Source: a virus | Length of the DNA: 57,464 bases | Strand: one strand, 5' to 3' | IMG/VR virus record: IMGVR_UViG_3300022882_000005 | Span: 1 to 57,464 of that record | Shown here: piece by piece, positions 50,076 through 57,464 of the stretch | Layout: each line of letters starts with the position of its first letter | How positions within the stretch are numbered: position 1 is the first letter of the stretch | Program-made: the position numbers and the translations under genes | Notes under the pieces: generated by a model | The model's input: only the letters and a program-made list of their open reading frames with translations | Database searches by the model: none | Told to the model about the DNA's origin: nothing

Positions 50076-51325
50076 GGCGACGTTACCCCCAGTATACTCT
50101 CCTCAATCGCCTTAAGGACGATGAGAGCACATGGAATGAGCATAAAGCTCCTAAGGTCCAGCATGATCTCAATGTCAGGTACCATGTCGAGAAGAGCGTT
50201 ATGGTCGATGACTTCAGACTCAGTGTCGAGTCTGTCAGCCAAGTAGGTAATGATAAAGTTCTCCAATTCTCTTCCTGTTCCCGGGAACAGAGTGAGAGAT
50301 TGAGCCTGTGCCAGGAAACCAGGATCACCCACGGCTATCTGAAACGCATCGGTCGGAACAGTCACACATGGATGCATGGCTTCGTAGTAATCACCTGGAA
50401 AAGCGAAGAAGATCGACGTTACTTCACTGGACCTATAAGCTACGAGAGCTTCCGACGTGATGCTCATCAACGTCTCGGGGTGCCTGATCGCGTAATAGAA
50501 TGTTTGCTTTTCTACAGCGAGCATAGACACGTACGCCTCTCTCCGTGGAGAGAGTAAGACTGATGTATTATCGTAGAAACTAGTCTGAAACTCCAGAGCT
50601 TGCGTGATTTCCATCGAATGATGGGCCATATAGTTGACGATCTTCCCAGGGAGCGAACCATCGTAGTGTAGAAACGATGAGGTAGATCTATCATAGAAGT
50701 AGGTCCCGTACAAGTCAGACATCTGTTCCCTGAAGCTCCGGCATCTCCTGAGAGATTGGGCTAGGGTACTCTTTAGAATTGGAGTTCTGTTGTTCTCGTA
50801 GTCTGTGACACTAAATTCAAGCTCATCATCCTTCTGCTCTTCCACCTGCGCTAAAGTCTCCGAAGAGAGCCTTATAGTCAGCTGATTGAAGCGCTTGGAA
50901 TTCATGATGGACTTGGAGACTGATGTCACCTGGAACATGGCAACCACGATGGTCCCAGCATCATCGTATTCGATGGCAATGAAATCATCAGGGAACGGCG
51001 TTATCGTTCCAGGAAGAATCAAAGCCGGTGAGGATACTTCAGCCTCTGGGCCGAACGTTCCTGCACTGAGATCCAACGTCAGTTGTTCCAGTCCGTAGAT
51101 CGGGAAACTGTCGATCCTATTAAAGCGAACAGGGCTTTCGTCGCCTGCTACCTGGTATACAACGTCAAGGTGAGCATCCTGACTAGAAGCTGATACCTTC
51201 TTATTGTAGTACGCTAGGTAGCTTGGGGCTGACGACAGCATGTCGCTGTAGTCTTCCAAAGCGTTTGTCAGATTCTCTTGGATCTGATGCTGAATGATCC
51301 CTTGATCGTCAAGTATTCTGGCCAT
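50072..51325 (-). CDS. Hypothetical protein, probably structural
   Basis: A 417-residue protein with mixed alpha/beta character and no enzyme motif. The C-terminus is a hydrophobic helix region (SFMLIPCALIVLKAIEESILG). Length, composition and its position in a run ending with a leader gene suggest a virion protein, but nothing in the sequence proves it. It overlaps the cold-shock gene by 17 bases. Confidence 0.7.
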   Translation of the reverse strand: MARILDDQGIIQHQIQENLTNALEDYSDMLSSAPSYLAYYNKKVSASSQDAHLDVVYQVAGDESPVRFNRIDSFPIYGLEQLTLDLSAGTFGPEAEVSSPALILPGTITPFPDDFIAIEYDDAGTIVVAMFQVTSVSKSIMNSKRFNQLTIRLSSETLAQVEEQKDDELEFSVTDYENNRTPILKSTLAQSLRRCRSFREQMSDLYGTYFYDRSTSSFLHYDGSLPGKIVNYMAHHSMEITQALEFQTSFYDNTSVLLSPRREAYVSMLAVEKQTFYYAIRHPETLMSITSEALVAYRSSEVTSIFFAFPGDYYEAMHPCVTVPTDAFQIAVGDPGFLAQAQSLTLFPGTGRELENFIITYLADRLDTESEVIDHNALLDMVPDIEIMLDLRSFMLIPCALIVLKAIEESILGVTSP

Positions 51326-51596
51326 CTTGCCCTCCGCTCCGTCTCTTGAGCTGACGGATTTGCTTTGCTATTGGGCCCTTGTCGCTGGTGTCCGGGACGA
51401 AACTAACCCTGTCTTTGGGATAGACTACCCGGAAGCCCTCCATGTCGATATTGGTATAATGTATGAACAGGTCAGGGGCACCATTGTCTTGTTTGATATA
51501 ACCTATACCGTGGTTGAACCACTTAACAATGCCCGTCAGCCTGTCAGGTCCGTCTTCTGCCGTCTCTAGCGCCGGTGCGCTTGGCTCTGTATCCAT
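51309..51596 (-). CDS. Cold-shock-domain protein
   Basis: A 95-residue protein with a cold-shock domain: GIVKWFNHGIGYIKQDNG (RNP1-like, about 22-39), LFIHYTNI (RNP2-like) and the family's closing IAKQIRQL. CspA-type proteins bind single-stranded RNA and DNA and melt RNA structures. The usual KGFGFI is changed to HGIGYI. A Pro/Ala/Glu N-terminal tail and basic C-terminal tail extend the normal 70-residue domain. Ribosome site GGGAGG on the minus strand. Confidence 0.85.
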   Translation of the reverse strand: MDTEPSAPALETAEDGPDRLTGIVKWFNHGIGYIKQDNGAPDLFIHYTNIDMEGFRVVYPKDRVSFVPDTSDKGPIAKQIRQLKRRSGGQDGQNT

Positions 51597-51681
51597 GCTA
51601 AAAGCCTCCCAGCTTGATGTTGTTTGCGGGGAGTCCCATGACTCTTGTCAATAGCATGTTCCGAAGGAGACATAGAGACAG

Positions 51682-52011
51682 TCAACCGACCTCGTCCAGG
51701 CTCTCCTCTATCGCCGCTGGTGAGGCGTACCTACCTATCCTCAGGTTGTGGATTTTCCGGAGCTTGGCCCGGAACTCCTTCTTGACGGTCATAGGCTTTC
51801 GCTTGCCTCTAGCTTGATCGATCTCCTGGAGAGCCTTAATGTAGAGGCCCTCAAGCCTGTAGAACGCCAAGCAATCGCGCAACGCGCCAGCGTATCTTCT
51901 CTTGTACTTTTCACCCTCTTCTTTCTTCCTAGAGATGAAGTAAGACGTAAGGATACCCGTGAGAGCAAACACTCCCGTCAATACGGGTGGGATCCAAACT
52001 TTCATTTCCAT
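51682..52011 (-). CDS. Small membrane protein with basic cytoplasmic tail
   Basis: A 109-residue protein with one N-terminal transmembrane helix (about 6-26, WIPPVLTGVFALTGILTSYFI) and a Lys/Arg-rich helical body. It could be a spanin-like or membrane-anchored regulator; there is no motif to decide. ATG follows a purine-rich GAGGAGC. Confidence 0.65.
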   Translation of the reverse strand: MEMKVWIPPVLTGVFALTGILTSYFISRKKEEGEKYKRRYAGALRDCLAFYRLEGLYIKALQEIDQARGKRKPMTVKKEFRAKLRKIHNLRIGRYASPAAIEESLDEVG

Positions 52012-52057
52012 TTTTCTATGCTCCTCTATTCTAAGATCAATCTTCTGTTATCCTTAG

Positions 52058-52078
52058 AAAAAAGGACCTCATGGTCCT
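52058..52078 (-). terminator. Intrinsic terminator
   Basis: Read on the minus strand: AGGACC-ATGA-GGTCCT followed by TTTTTT. Ends the 52129-52542 gene. Confidence 0.85.
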
Positions 52079-52128
52079 CTCCTGAATACGCTTCGATCCA
52101 CAAATTTCGTATTTCGTGTGTCGTCTCT

Positions 52129-52542
52129 TCAGCGTCGGATATCAAATCCGACAGCTATGATAGCTTTGAAGGCCTCTTCCTCACCGCCAAACTTCCACTC
52201 AGCAGCATACCCCAAATGCATTCTTGAGAACTCTACAGATCCGTTTGCTAGGACATAGTAACGATGAATGCCGCCGTTACCATAGATCTCAGCAATGATA
52301 TCCCTGGTTTTCACCAGTTCCATCAGGTTTTCCTTGCGATACTTTTCGTCCCTTACACAGTCCAATTCCATACGGAGTTTCAACAGGCGTCCTTCAGCCC
52401 ATTCAAACGAGAGAGTATCAGGTCTCTCTTCGTTGTATCCAGGTCCATACATCGGATAATCCCGATCATACGACCCTTTTCCTTCAATCGCGTCATACGC
52501 AACGCGAACCTTGTCCACACTATCAACCATCAAGTTTATCAT
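52129..52542 (-). CDS. Hypothetical protein
   Basis: A 137-residue acidic protein with mixed helix/strand pattern (LEFSRMHLGYAAEWKFGGEEE at the end region). It stands alone between a putative promoter motif upstream (52625-52634) and a strong terminator. Function unknown. Confidence 0.7.
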   Translation of the reverse strand: MINLMVDSVDKVRVAYDAIEGKGSYDRDYPMYGPGYNEERPDTLSFEWAEGRLLKLRMELDCVRDEKYRKENLMELVKTRDIIAEIYGNGGIHRYYVLANGSVEFSRMHLGYAAEWKFGGEEEAFKAIIAVGFDIRR

Positions 52543-52624
52543 ATCCTCTCCCTCTCAATCTCTCCTTCAACATGATAGGTGTAGAGTAACCTAAGCTCAA
52601 TGAAAATCATGGAGCTTACGAATG

Positions 52625-52634
52625 TAATATGTAT
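52625..52634 (-). promoter_or_regulatory. ATACATATTA motif upstream of 52542 gene
   Basis: Exact copy on the minus strand (plus-strand TAATATGTAT), 83 bases before the start codon and just after a terminator for the preceding unit. Confidence 0.5.
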
Positions 52635-52671
52635 CAAAGAAAGAGGTATTTACGGGAAGAAAAGTAAAACT

Positions 52672-52701
52672 CCCTTACCCGGAAGATCCAGGTAAGGGGT
52701 T
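52672..52701. terminator. Terminator, minus-strand orientation favoured
   Basis: CCCTTACC...GGTAAGGG with an 11-base loop. On the minus strand it is followed by AGTTTTACTTTT, on the plus by TTTCTATCTTT. Ends the unit that includes the RING-like and OPRT genes. Confidence 0.7.
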
Positions 52702-52722
52702 TCTATCTTTACATGTACGATG

Positions 52723-52905
52723 CTACATAGTCATATCGCACAAGGGACATCCTTCAAAGTTTGCACAATCAGAGCAAAGTAATGCCCCACACTCTCTACA
52801 CAACTTCTTGTTGTTGGACATCACATCAGCCCCACATCCCTCACACTCTCCTATGAATATGAGCCGTTTCTTCTTTATGATTATCTTCTTTCTCTCTTCG
52901 TCCAT
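52723..52905 (-). CDS. Small four-knuckle zinc protein
   Basis: A 60-residue protein from ATG 52905 (GGAGGATG upstream). CEGC, CREC, CSDC and CPLC pairs in 35 residues give two cross-braced zinc sites, a RING/B-box or LIM-like pattern. Probably a protein-interaction module. It abuts the DUF488-like gene. Confidence 0.7.
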   Translation of the reverse strand: MDEERKKIIIKKKRLIFIGECEGCGADVMSNNKKLCRECGALLCSDCANFEGCPLCDMTM

Positions 52906-52906
52906 C

Positions 52907-53356
52907 TCACATCCTCCAGTATGAATACTTCTCTCTATCATTGTCGAACCTGACCTCCAGGTCCTTTCTATACTTTTTGAGTACCATCCCAACTAGAGCG
53001 GTGTGACATACAAATGTTCCATGTTCATCGACCTGTTCTCTAGCCTTTCCGAATCGAGAATTACACCAACAGCATAGAGCAACGTCAACGTCTTTTCGAA
53101 GACCTCCGTACCAATCTGTCACGACTTCTCTACGTTTCTCAAGACCCTCGAAATAGGTCCTGTAATAACCTTCAGGAGAGTTGAAAGATCTCAGCATGAT
53201 AGCTTCCCCGTTGGTGTCGAACGGGGCTAAGAATTTCAACTGAGTCATTTCCATCGTGTCTGGAAGCCTTCTAGCTACGGACATAGGGGTAAACCCCTCC
53301 GGAACAGTCCAGAAGGAACACAAGATGATCACGGCTTCCTCCTCAATGCCACACAC
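52907..53356 (-). CDS. DUF488-like protein
   Basis: A 149-residue protein with the DUF488 layout: an early GFTPMSVARRLP stretch, a YYRTYFEGLEK middle, and late VDVALCCWC with FVCHTALVGMVLKK, the family's LLCxE...CHR-type segment. DUF488 is widespread in bacteria and phages with no proven role. The Cys/His residues could bind metal. Family call by pattern; moderate. Confidence 0.65.
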   Translation of the reverse strand: MCGIEEEAVIILCSFWTVPEGFTPMSVARRLPDTMEMTQLKFLAPFDTNGEAIMLRSFNSPEGYYRTYFEGLEKRREVVTDWYGGLRKDVDVALCCWCNSRFGKAREQVDEHGTFVCHTALVGMVLKKYRKDLEVRFDNDREKYSYWRM

Positions 53357-53371
53357 AGACTCTTCTTACGT

Positions 53372-54004
53372 TCACCAGCCCATATAGTCAGTGACTCTGT
53401 TGTACTGTTCTTCAGTCACCATGTCCTGTTCTTTGTAGAACTTCATGACCTCGTCGAGTCGTAGTAGAGCTCTTGCGGCGTATTGCTTGCGACCAAGGGC
53501 TTCAAGTCCACCTTGACACCTATCGAGGATGACCATCACCCTCTTGACCTTAAGCCCGGCAGCTTCAAGTACCTCAATGGCCTCGAGCTTGGAACTACAT
53601 GTAGTGATAAGGTCGTCGACTAGGAAGACAAAATCTCCCTTTCTGTAGGATCCGTCAACGGAAGCCCCAGAACCATGAGTTTTCTTGTCAATCCTTGGCA
53701 TAATGGCCCCATATCCAGTATTGATTGAGAGGGCTGTAGCCAACGGTATCCCGGCGATAGGAATTCCAGCGACCCATAGATTTCCTTCATCGGAATTCAA
53801 CTCGTTAACGAGTTTTATGAAATCCCACTTCATGATCATAGCGATGTCTTTCAGATCATCCGGGTGGGATTGAAGTACCCTCAGGTCGACGTAGATCGGA
53901 GACAAAGGAGCATCCGGCTCCTTTTCATGGAGCTTCAGTTTGAACTCCCCAAATTTAATACATCCGATTTCAAACAGTGCTCTTGCAATATCTGCGTGTT
54001 TCAT
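53372..54004 (-). CDS. pyrE: Orotate phosphoribosyltransferase
   Basis: A 210-residue type I PRTase. The PRPP motif is FVFLVDDLITTCSSK (125-139; usual VVVIDDVITTGTS). IKFGEFKLK (16-24) then SPIYVDLRVL (35-44) match the OPRT start (GALKFGEFTLKSGRxSPIYxDLR). It should form OMP from orotate and PRPP, boosting pyrimidine supply. In the core motif the usual Gly before Ser is Cys. Sits with other nucleotide-type genes of the window. Confidence 0.88.
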   Translation of the reverse strand: MKHADIARALFEIGCIKFGEFKLKLHEKEPDAPLSPIYVDLRVLQSHPDDLKDIAMIMKWDFIKLVNELNSDEGNLWVAGIPIAGIPLATALSINTGYGAIMPRIDKKTHGSGASVDGSYRKGDFVFLVDDLITTCSSKLEAIEVLEAAGLKVKRVMVILDRCQGGLEALGRKQYAARALLRLDEVMKFYKEQDMVTEEQYNRVTDYMGW

Positions 54005-54016
54005 GATTTTCCTTCG

Positions 54017-54280
54017 TTAGAGTCCGGCCCTGCGCAGATCTTCGCTGCATAGGTACGGTTTTTCTTTCTCTATCTGTCCGGCGGCAAAGGCGATCTGCGC
54101 CGCCTCCGCCCTTCCGATGAACTGTCCTTGACTGTCTATAAATCCCTGCTCGCACCTGACTGGAGTCTTGTGTCCACGAGCTGCGAAACGACCGATGATG
54201 ATCCCGTGATCTCTCCCAGTAATCACCACCGGCTTTTCACCACATGTACACTGTATGGCTGCTACGCGTACCTCTCTCAT
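54017..54280 (-). CDS. Conserved-type small phage protein
   Basis: An 87-residue protein: VAAIQCTCGEKPVVITGRDHG, then QGFIDSQGQFIGRAEAAQIAFAAGQI and a final LCSEDLRRAGL. The second half (GFxDSxGxFxxRxEAxxIAxxxGQI...LxSEDL) looks like a family seen across phages and bacteria, of unknown function. It overlaps the next gene by 4 bases and precedes OPRT. Confidence 0.68.
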   Translation of the reverse strand: MREVRVAAIQCTCGEKPVVITGRDHGIIIGRFAARGHKTPVRCEQGFIDSQGQFIGRAEAAQIAFAAGQIEKEKPYLCSEDLRRAGL

Positions 54281-55299
54281 TTGTTGTCTTTCTTCAGACC
54301 TCCGTCATAAAACAGAGTACCTCCATCTTTGACATAAGGTATGTCTTCGACTTTAGTTGGAAACCCTTTTTCAGCTTCAGCTGCTTCACGGTCAGCTTTA
54401 CACTTAGCAGAATGACAGCTTGAATGCCAGAGTCCCTTCTTGGAGTTCCACCAGTGCTTTCCCTTGTACGGGGCGTTCCAACCACCAATCGCTGAAACAG
54501 AGCCAGAAAGCCGTTTACCACAACCTTCACATTTGTCGAACATCCACCGACGAAGGAGTTGGAGCATAGGGATTTGGATTTTCCAATGCCTCAAATGCCA
54601 CCGAGGATGTTTGTACCATGGGCGGTGTTCTGTTCGATAGACCCACCATAGACATTTAGCACCCGAAACGAATTTCTTCTTCAATTCCAAGACCTGTTTG
54701 GGAGTTGGAACTACGGACTCCTCAGCAACGATAGTCTCGAAACGTTTCCTGGCCTTATTGATATCTCCTAATGGAGGAGTACCATCAGCTGGGAAGATTG
54801 CTGGATTGCTACCATCACCGAATTCGTTACCACCATAGGCTCTATGCAAGTACCTATCTTCAGCTCCTCCGTCAAAGCTGTTCTTGCAACTATCGATCGG
54901 ATTTGAGGCAAAGTGCATGATCCATAGAAGATCTTTCGGTGTGAGTTCCTTCTTTCCGATACCCTCGTTGAAGCCAATTTGCCAAGCCATTCTGGTCATC
55001 AGCTGAAGGGCGACACTCTCTGGGGGAAATCTCATTACACCCGTGTACTCGTCCCACACCTCGTTCCATGCGAACTCAGCAATCTTCTCTACCTCACTAT
55101 ACTCTTCTTCAGAGGGTCTGACAAAACTCCAGCCGCAGCTGTCATCACCACCTGGACCCTTCTGGGGGTCTTCGTGCCAAATGACCCATATCGTTGGACC
55201 GGCTTTCCACCGAGGGTTGTATATGCTACCGCCAGGGAACCGACTAGCCCTGAACCAGGGTAGCCTGAACTCGAACGCTAGTGTACTCGGATCGTGCAT
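54277..55299 (-). CDS. Hypothetical protein with zinc-type cysteines
   Basis: A 340-residue protein. The start (HDPSTLAFEFRLPWFRASRF...) and GGDDSCGWSFVRPSEEE look like a conserved phage family of unknown function. Cys/His residues (CKNSF; CEGCGKRLSG; SSCHSAKC) could bind zinc in the C-terminal third. It ends GGTLFYDGGLKK, a tail of unknown meaning. Overlaps the next gene by 4 bases. Confidence 0.7.
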   Translation of the reverse strand: MHDPSTLAFEFRLPWFRASRFPGGSIYNPRWKAGPTIWVIWHEDPQKGPGGDDSCGWSFVRPSEEEYSEVEKIAEFAWNEVWDEYTGVMRFPPESVALQLMTRMAWQIGFNEGIGKKELTPKDLLWIMHFASNPIDSCKNSFDGGAEDRYLHRAYGGNEFGDGSNPAIFPADGTPPLGDINKARKRFETIVAEESVVPTPKQVLELKKKFVSGAKCLWWVYRTEHRPWYKHPRWHLRHWKIQIPMLQLLRRWMFDKCEGCGKRLSGSVSAIGGWNAPYKGKHWWNSKKGLWHSSCHSAKCKADREAAEAEKGFPTKVEDIPYVKDGGTLFYDGGLKKDNK

Positions 55300-55341
55300 G
55301 TCTCCTCCTCATATTGGCTATTTACAAGTACGCCAACAAAC

Positions 55342-55402
55342 ACCTCGTACCCCTATGAGTCAGCATTTCATTACTGATCTACATGTGATAGGAGTACGAG
55401 GT
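55342..55402. other. Large imperfect stem-loop in intergenic gap
   Basis: ACCTCGTACCCCTA and TAGGAGTACGAGGT pair at 13 of 14 positions across a loop of about 33 bases. It lies in the 116-base gap between 55299 and 55416. Could be a terminator without T-run, a protein-binding palindrome or an mRNA structure. Confidence 0.45.
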
Positions 55403-55415
55403 ATTGTGACGGAAC

Positions 55416-55736
55416 CTATTTCGAACTGTCCTGAGTGTCGGCTTCAGGAACATCGACCTCATGAGCATCGAAATCATCAGGACCGATGGCCTCAGAATCA
55501 TTGTCTTCTTTTTCGACGTTTCCGAGGGATCCGACTTCCATGTACTCGTCGTACTGGACCTCAGAGATTTCATGGTAGGAGATCAACGTGATCTCTTCCT
55601 GAGGCCGGGACTTGCGACACTGAATGGCCCAGAGAATCGGATCGCCAGTGACGAAGCCATTCTCAATGTGGGGACCGCGAGCTTTGCCGTCAACCTGAAC
55701 GCGGAAGTAACTGACGAAGTAACGTTTCTCGGGCAT
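55416..55736 (-). CDS. Hypothetical acidic protein
   Basis: A 106-residue protein with a beta-rich start (KRYFVSYFRVQVDGKARG) and a long acidic C-terminal half. Function unknown. It stands between two hairpins and may be separately transcribed. Confidence 0.68.
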   Translation of the reverse strand: MPEKRYFVSYFRVQVDGKARGPHIENGFVTGDPILWAIQCRKSRPQEEITLISYHEISEVQYDEYMEVGSLGNVEKEDNDSEAIGPDDFDAHEVDVPEADTQDSSK

Positions 55737-55837
55737 GTCTCATTCTCCTATTTGGTGCTGGATCTTTTTGTGTATACTCACGTTTTCTGGACTCTGGTTC
55801 CTGATTCGATGTTTCCGAACCTAAAAAAGGTAGGTAG

Positions 55838-55865
55838 GCCCGTCCCCCTTTAAGGGGGGACGGGC
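55838..55865 (-). terminator. Intrinsic terminator
   Basis: GCCCGTCCCCC-TTTAA-GGGGGGACGGGC. On the minus strand it is followed within 16 bases by TTTTTT. Ends the 55889-56791 gene. Confidence 0.8.
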
Positions 55866-55888
55866 TCTACCCGGGGCGGAATCTCACG

Positions 55889-56791
55889 TCAGAGGTCGAT
55901 TTCGATCCAATGGATCTTCATACCTTCACGACGATCGTTTACAACGACACAGATCAGCTTGTTGTCCTTACGTTTCTCGGAAGGGTACTTCAGATACTTG
56001 GGATTGTATCCTTTGCCCCTCAAACCTTTCAGCGGGTTGTTAATCTCACTTGGTTTGCCCCTGGACCTGTCGCGCTTGTACCAGGGCTTTCCAGAGAATC
56101 CCTCGTAGAGATGCTGTAAGACTTTACAGACACTCTCGAGTTCCGGGAACCTGTCAGGGTAGAAGTTTCCACCGACGTGTGCTACCAGTCCAAACGAGAA
56201 GGCCGTAGCCCTCATTGTCAGTTCGCAGTCGTTGATCCCAGATAGGAAACTCCGTACCTGCTCACTGTCCAGACCTGAGACTGGTTCGCTTGGGGGAACT
56301 GGGATATCGCAGAGAGTGAGGATAGCGTGAAACGCCTGGGTCTTATCGAGTACCCTTTCCGTCATCTCTATCGGTCTCTCCCTAGCCCTCATCTTTCGGT
56401 AGCCTGCCTGTGTGCCGGAGTAGCCTGAGGCGACAACCCTTTCGTTAGGGTCCTCTAATACCTCAATTTCCCCGATAGCAGTCGGGAACTTAGGCCATGA
56501 ACGCCAGGGTCCGTCAAAAGCGACGTCCCCAAGGGTGACAGTTGCTCCATCACCCCTGCTCTTGTCCTTACTACTGACTTTCTTCACCCTTCCCCGGAGA
56601 GTTACACTCCGGGTGCTGATCTCAACGAGCGAGCCCTTTCGGAGGAACGGAGAGTCACACATCACAGTTCCCTTGTCGGGTACTGCTATGTACTCCTCGT
56701 CGTCCACCCTCAGTTGCGTCGTGGCTAAGTAGTCGATCTGCCACCCAGCCCTCGGGACCCAGAAGCGGGCCGCTTTGCTTGTCGTCTTCAT
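55889..56791 (-). CDS. Hypothetical protein
   Basis: A 300-residue protein of beta-rich character in the first half (LVEISTRSVTLRGRVKKVSS; a DGATVTLGDVAFDG segment) and a helical second half. No motif or membrane segment seen. It precedes the coiled-coil gene, 31 bases away. A structural role is possible by position near the tail-fibre end. Confidence 0.7.
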   Translation of the reverse strand: MKTTSKAARFWVPRAGWQIDYLATTQLRVDDEEYIAVPDKGTVMCDSPFLRKGSLVEISTRSVTLRGRVKKVSSKDKSRGDGATVTLGDVAFDGPWRSWPKFPTAIGEIEVLEDPNERVVASGYSGTQAGYRKMRARERPIEMTERVLDKTQAFHAILTLCDIPVPPSEPVSGLDSEQVRSFLSGINDCELTMRATAFSFGLVAHVGGNFYPDRFPELESVCKVLQHLYEGFSGKPWYKRDRSRGKPSEINNPLKGLRGKGYNPKYLKYPSEKRKDNKLICVVVNDRREGMKIHWIEIDL

Positions 56792-56822
56792 TCTTCCGCC
56801 CTTTGTCCTTATCGATTCTTCC

Positions 56823-57266
56823 TCACTTGTCCTTGAGTTTCTCTACTTGGTTCTTGGCTTTGGTCAACTGACCTTTGAGAGAGCTGATCTTCTTCTTGGC
56901 GACCTTGAGCTCTTCCTCAAAGCTTCCGGCATGCGTTTCAGCCTGACTTTTGGCGAGGCTGGCAAGCGACAGTTCTTCCTGAAGCTTGATGTTCGTGTCG
57001 TTGATGGCTTCGACCTTCTTCTCGAGCTTCTTCAGGCTAGCCCGGATCTTGTCGGCCGCTTCCTGAGTCAACATTCCCTCGAGAAATCCACACAAGGACA
57101 GGACAATGCTCCTGGCCCTGGACAGAAACACATTCGTGGCTTGATCAGCGGGACGGCGACCAGTACGCTTGCGCGTTGCGAACTTGCCTCCATCGTTGCT
57201 GCACGTGAGACCGTTGAAGGATTCTTCGGCCAACTTCTGAAATTCTCCGATCTGCGACTTGTCCAT
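56823..57266 (-). CDS. Coiled-coil protein
   Basis: A 147-residue protein. The last about 70 residues are a clear coiled coil (KKLEKKVEAINDTNIKLQEELSLASL...EELKVAKKKISSLKGQL). An N-terminal region (about 1-60) is basic and mixed. The ATG follows AGGAGGAGAAGA. It is probably structural or an assembly factor; no proof. Confidence 0.72.
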   Translation of the reverse strand: MDKSQIGEFQKLAEESFNGLTCSNDGGKFATRKRTGRRPADQATNVFLSRARSIVLSLCGFLEGMLTQEAADKIRASLKKLEKKVEAINDTNIKLQEELSLASLAKSQAETHAGSFEEELKVAKKKISSLKGQLTKAKNQVEKLKDK

Positions 57267-57346
57267 TCTTCTCCTCCTGGGTTATATAGGGGATCCTTTC
57301 CCCGACTCTGCTCTAATATATGATGGAAAATTGGGTTAGAGGACCC

Positions 57347-57364
57347 CATCGGCCTAAGCCGATG
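57347..57364. terminator. Hairpin downstream of the tail-fibre end
   Basis: CATCGGC-CTAA-GCCGATG, 28 bases after the stop codon of the minus-strand fibre-like gene. No clear T-run. Confidence 0.5.
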
Positions 57365-57392
57365 AGGCACCTCAGGTAGCAGAGCTGTTTTG

Positions 57393-57464
57393 TTAGACAG
57401 TGGTGCCAGTGGCATCTACCCAGTTGGTTCCATCGAACCAAATCGGCTGACCGAGAGTGGTATC
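57393..57464 (-). CDS. Tail-fibre or tail-spike-like protein, C-terminal end (partial)
   Basis: The minus strand encodes a 23-residue end, IWFDGTNWVDATGTTV, then stop TAA. This resembles the common IWWNGTNWVDATGT ending of phage tail and receptor-binding proteins (a G-x-P-I-W-x-x-G-T-x-W-V-D-A-T-G motif). The rest is outside the window. A structural call by motif only. Confidence 0.7.
   Translation of the reverse strand, partial: DTTLGQPIWFDGTNWVDATGTTV

Noticed and set aside
54277-54330. LFYDGG near the end of the 340-residue protein as another leader
   Set aside because: The sequence is at the C-terminus, not at the start, so it cannot act as an N-terminal capsid signal.

Overview
The window is a stretch of a large tailed double-stranded DNA phage, probably a jumbo myovirus. 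The evidence is a portal protein at the left edge, the C-terminal end of a tail-fibre-like protein at the right edge, and between them a phage replication, transcription and nucleotide-metabolism set: a family B DNA polymerase in two pieces, a multisubunit RNA polymerase beta-prime subunit in two pieces, an SbcC/gp46-type recombination ATPase, a UvsW-like helicase, an SSB-like protein, dCMP deaminase, a ribonucleotide-reductase-like fragment and orotate phosphoribosyltransferase. It also carries its own tmRNA and two tRNAs. Genes are tightly packed, often overlap by 4 bases (ATGA), and mostly have purine-rich Shine-Dalgarno sites. The host cannot be named from the sequence.

Layout. Bases 1-9977 (minus strand): portal, three proteins next to it, small unknown genes, dCMP deaminase and the N-terminal half of DNA polymerase. 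Bases 10127-15985 (plus): unknown genes, tRNA-Arg, a membrane PAS protein, a zinc ribbon, tmRNA and tRNA-Lys. Bases 16149-17114 (minus): two paralogous acidic/basic proteins behind strong terminators. Bases 17338-48621 (plus): C-terminal half of DNA polymerase, SSB-like protein, HAD phosphatase, RNA polymerase beta-prime N-half, a block of accessory genes with a shared N-terminal leader, a higher-GC island, SleB-like hydrolase, SbcC, RNR-like fragment, beta-prime C-half, an actin-like ATPase, more leader genes, small zinc proteins and the UvsW-like helicase. Bases 48694-57464 (minus): a repeat-containing acidic protein, a leader gene, a cold-shock protein, DUF488-like and OPRT genes, and structural-looking proteins.

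The most striking pattern is a set of about nine otherwise unrelated small proteins that begin MLFY or a close variant. Most then show a Leu/Ile-X-Glu tripeptide within the first 11-22 residues. This is the layout of the T4 capsid-targeting peptide (short N-terminal leader cut by the prohead protease), so these proteins may be packaged in the head and ejected into the host. Several of these genes are broken by a frameshift or stop codon while the long core genes are intact. The second theme is split core enzymes (DNA polymerase, beta-prime, perhaps RNR), with the two polymerase halves 7.4 kb apart on opposite strands. Transcription units are separated by many G+C-rich hairpins, and one AT-rich 10-mer (ATACATATTA) recurs upstream of four genes.
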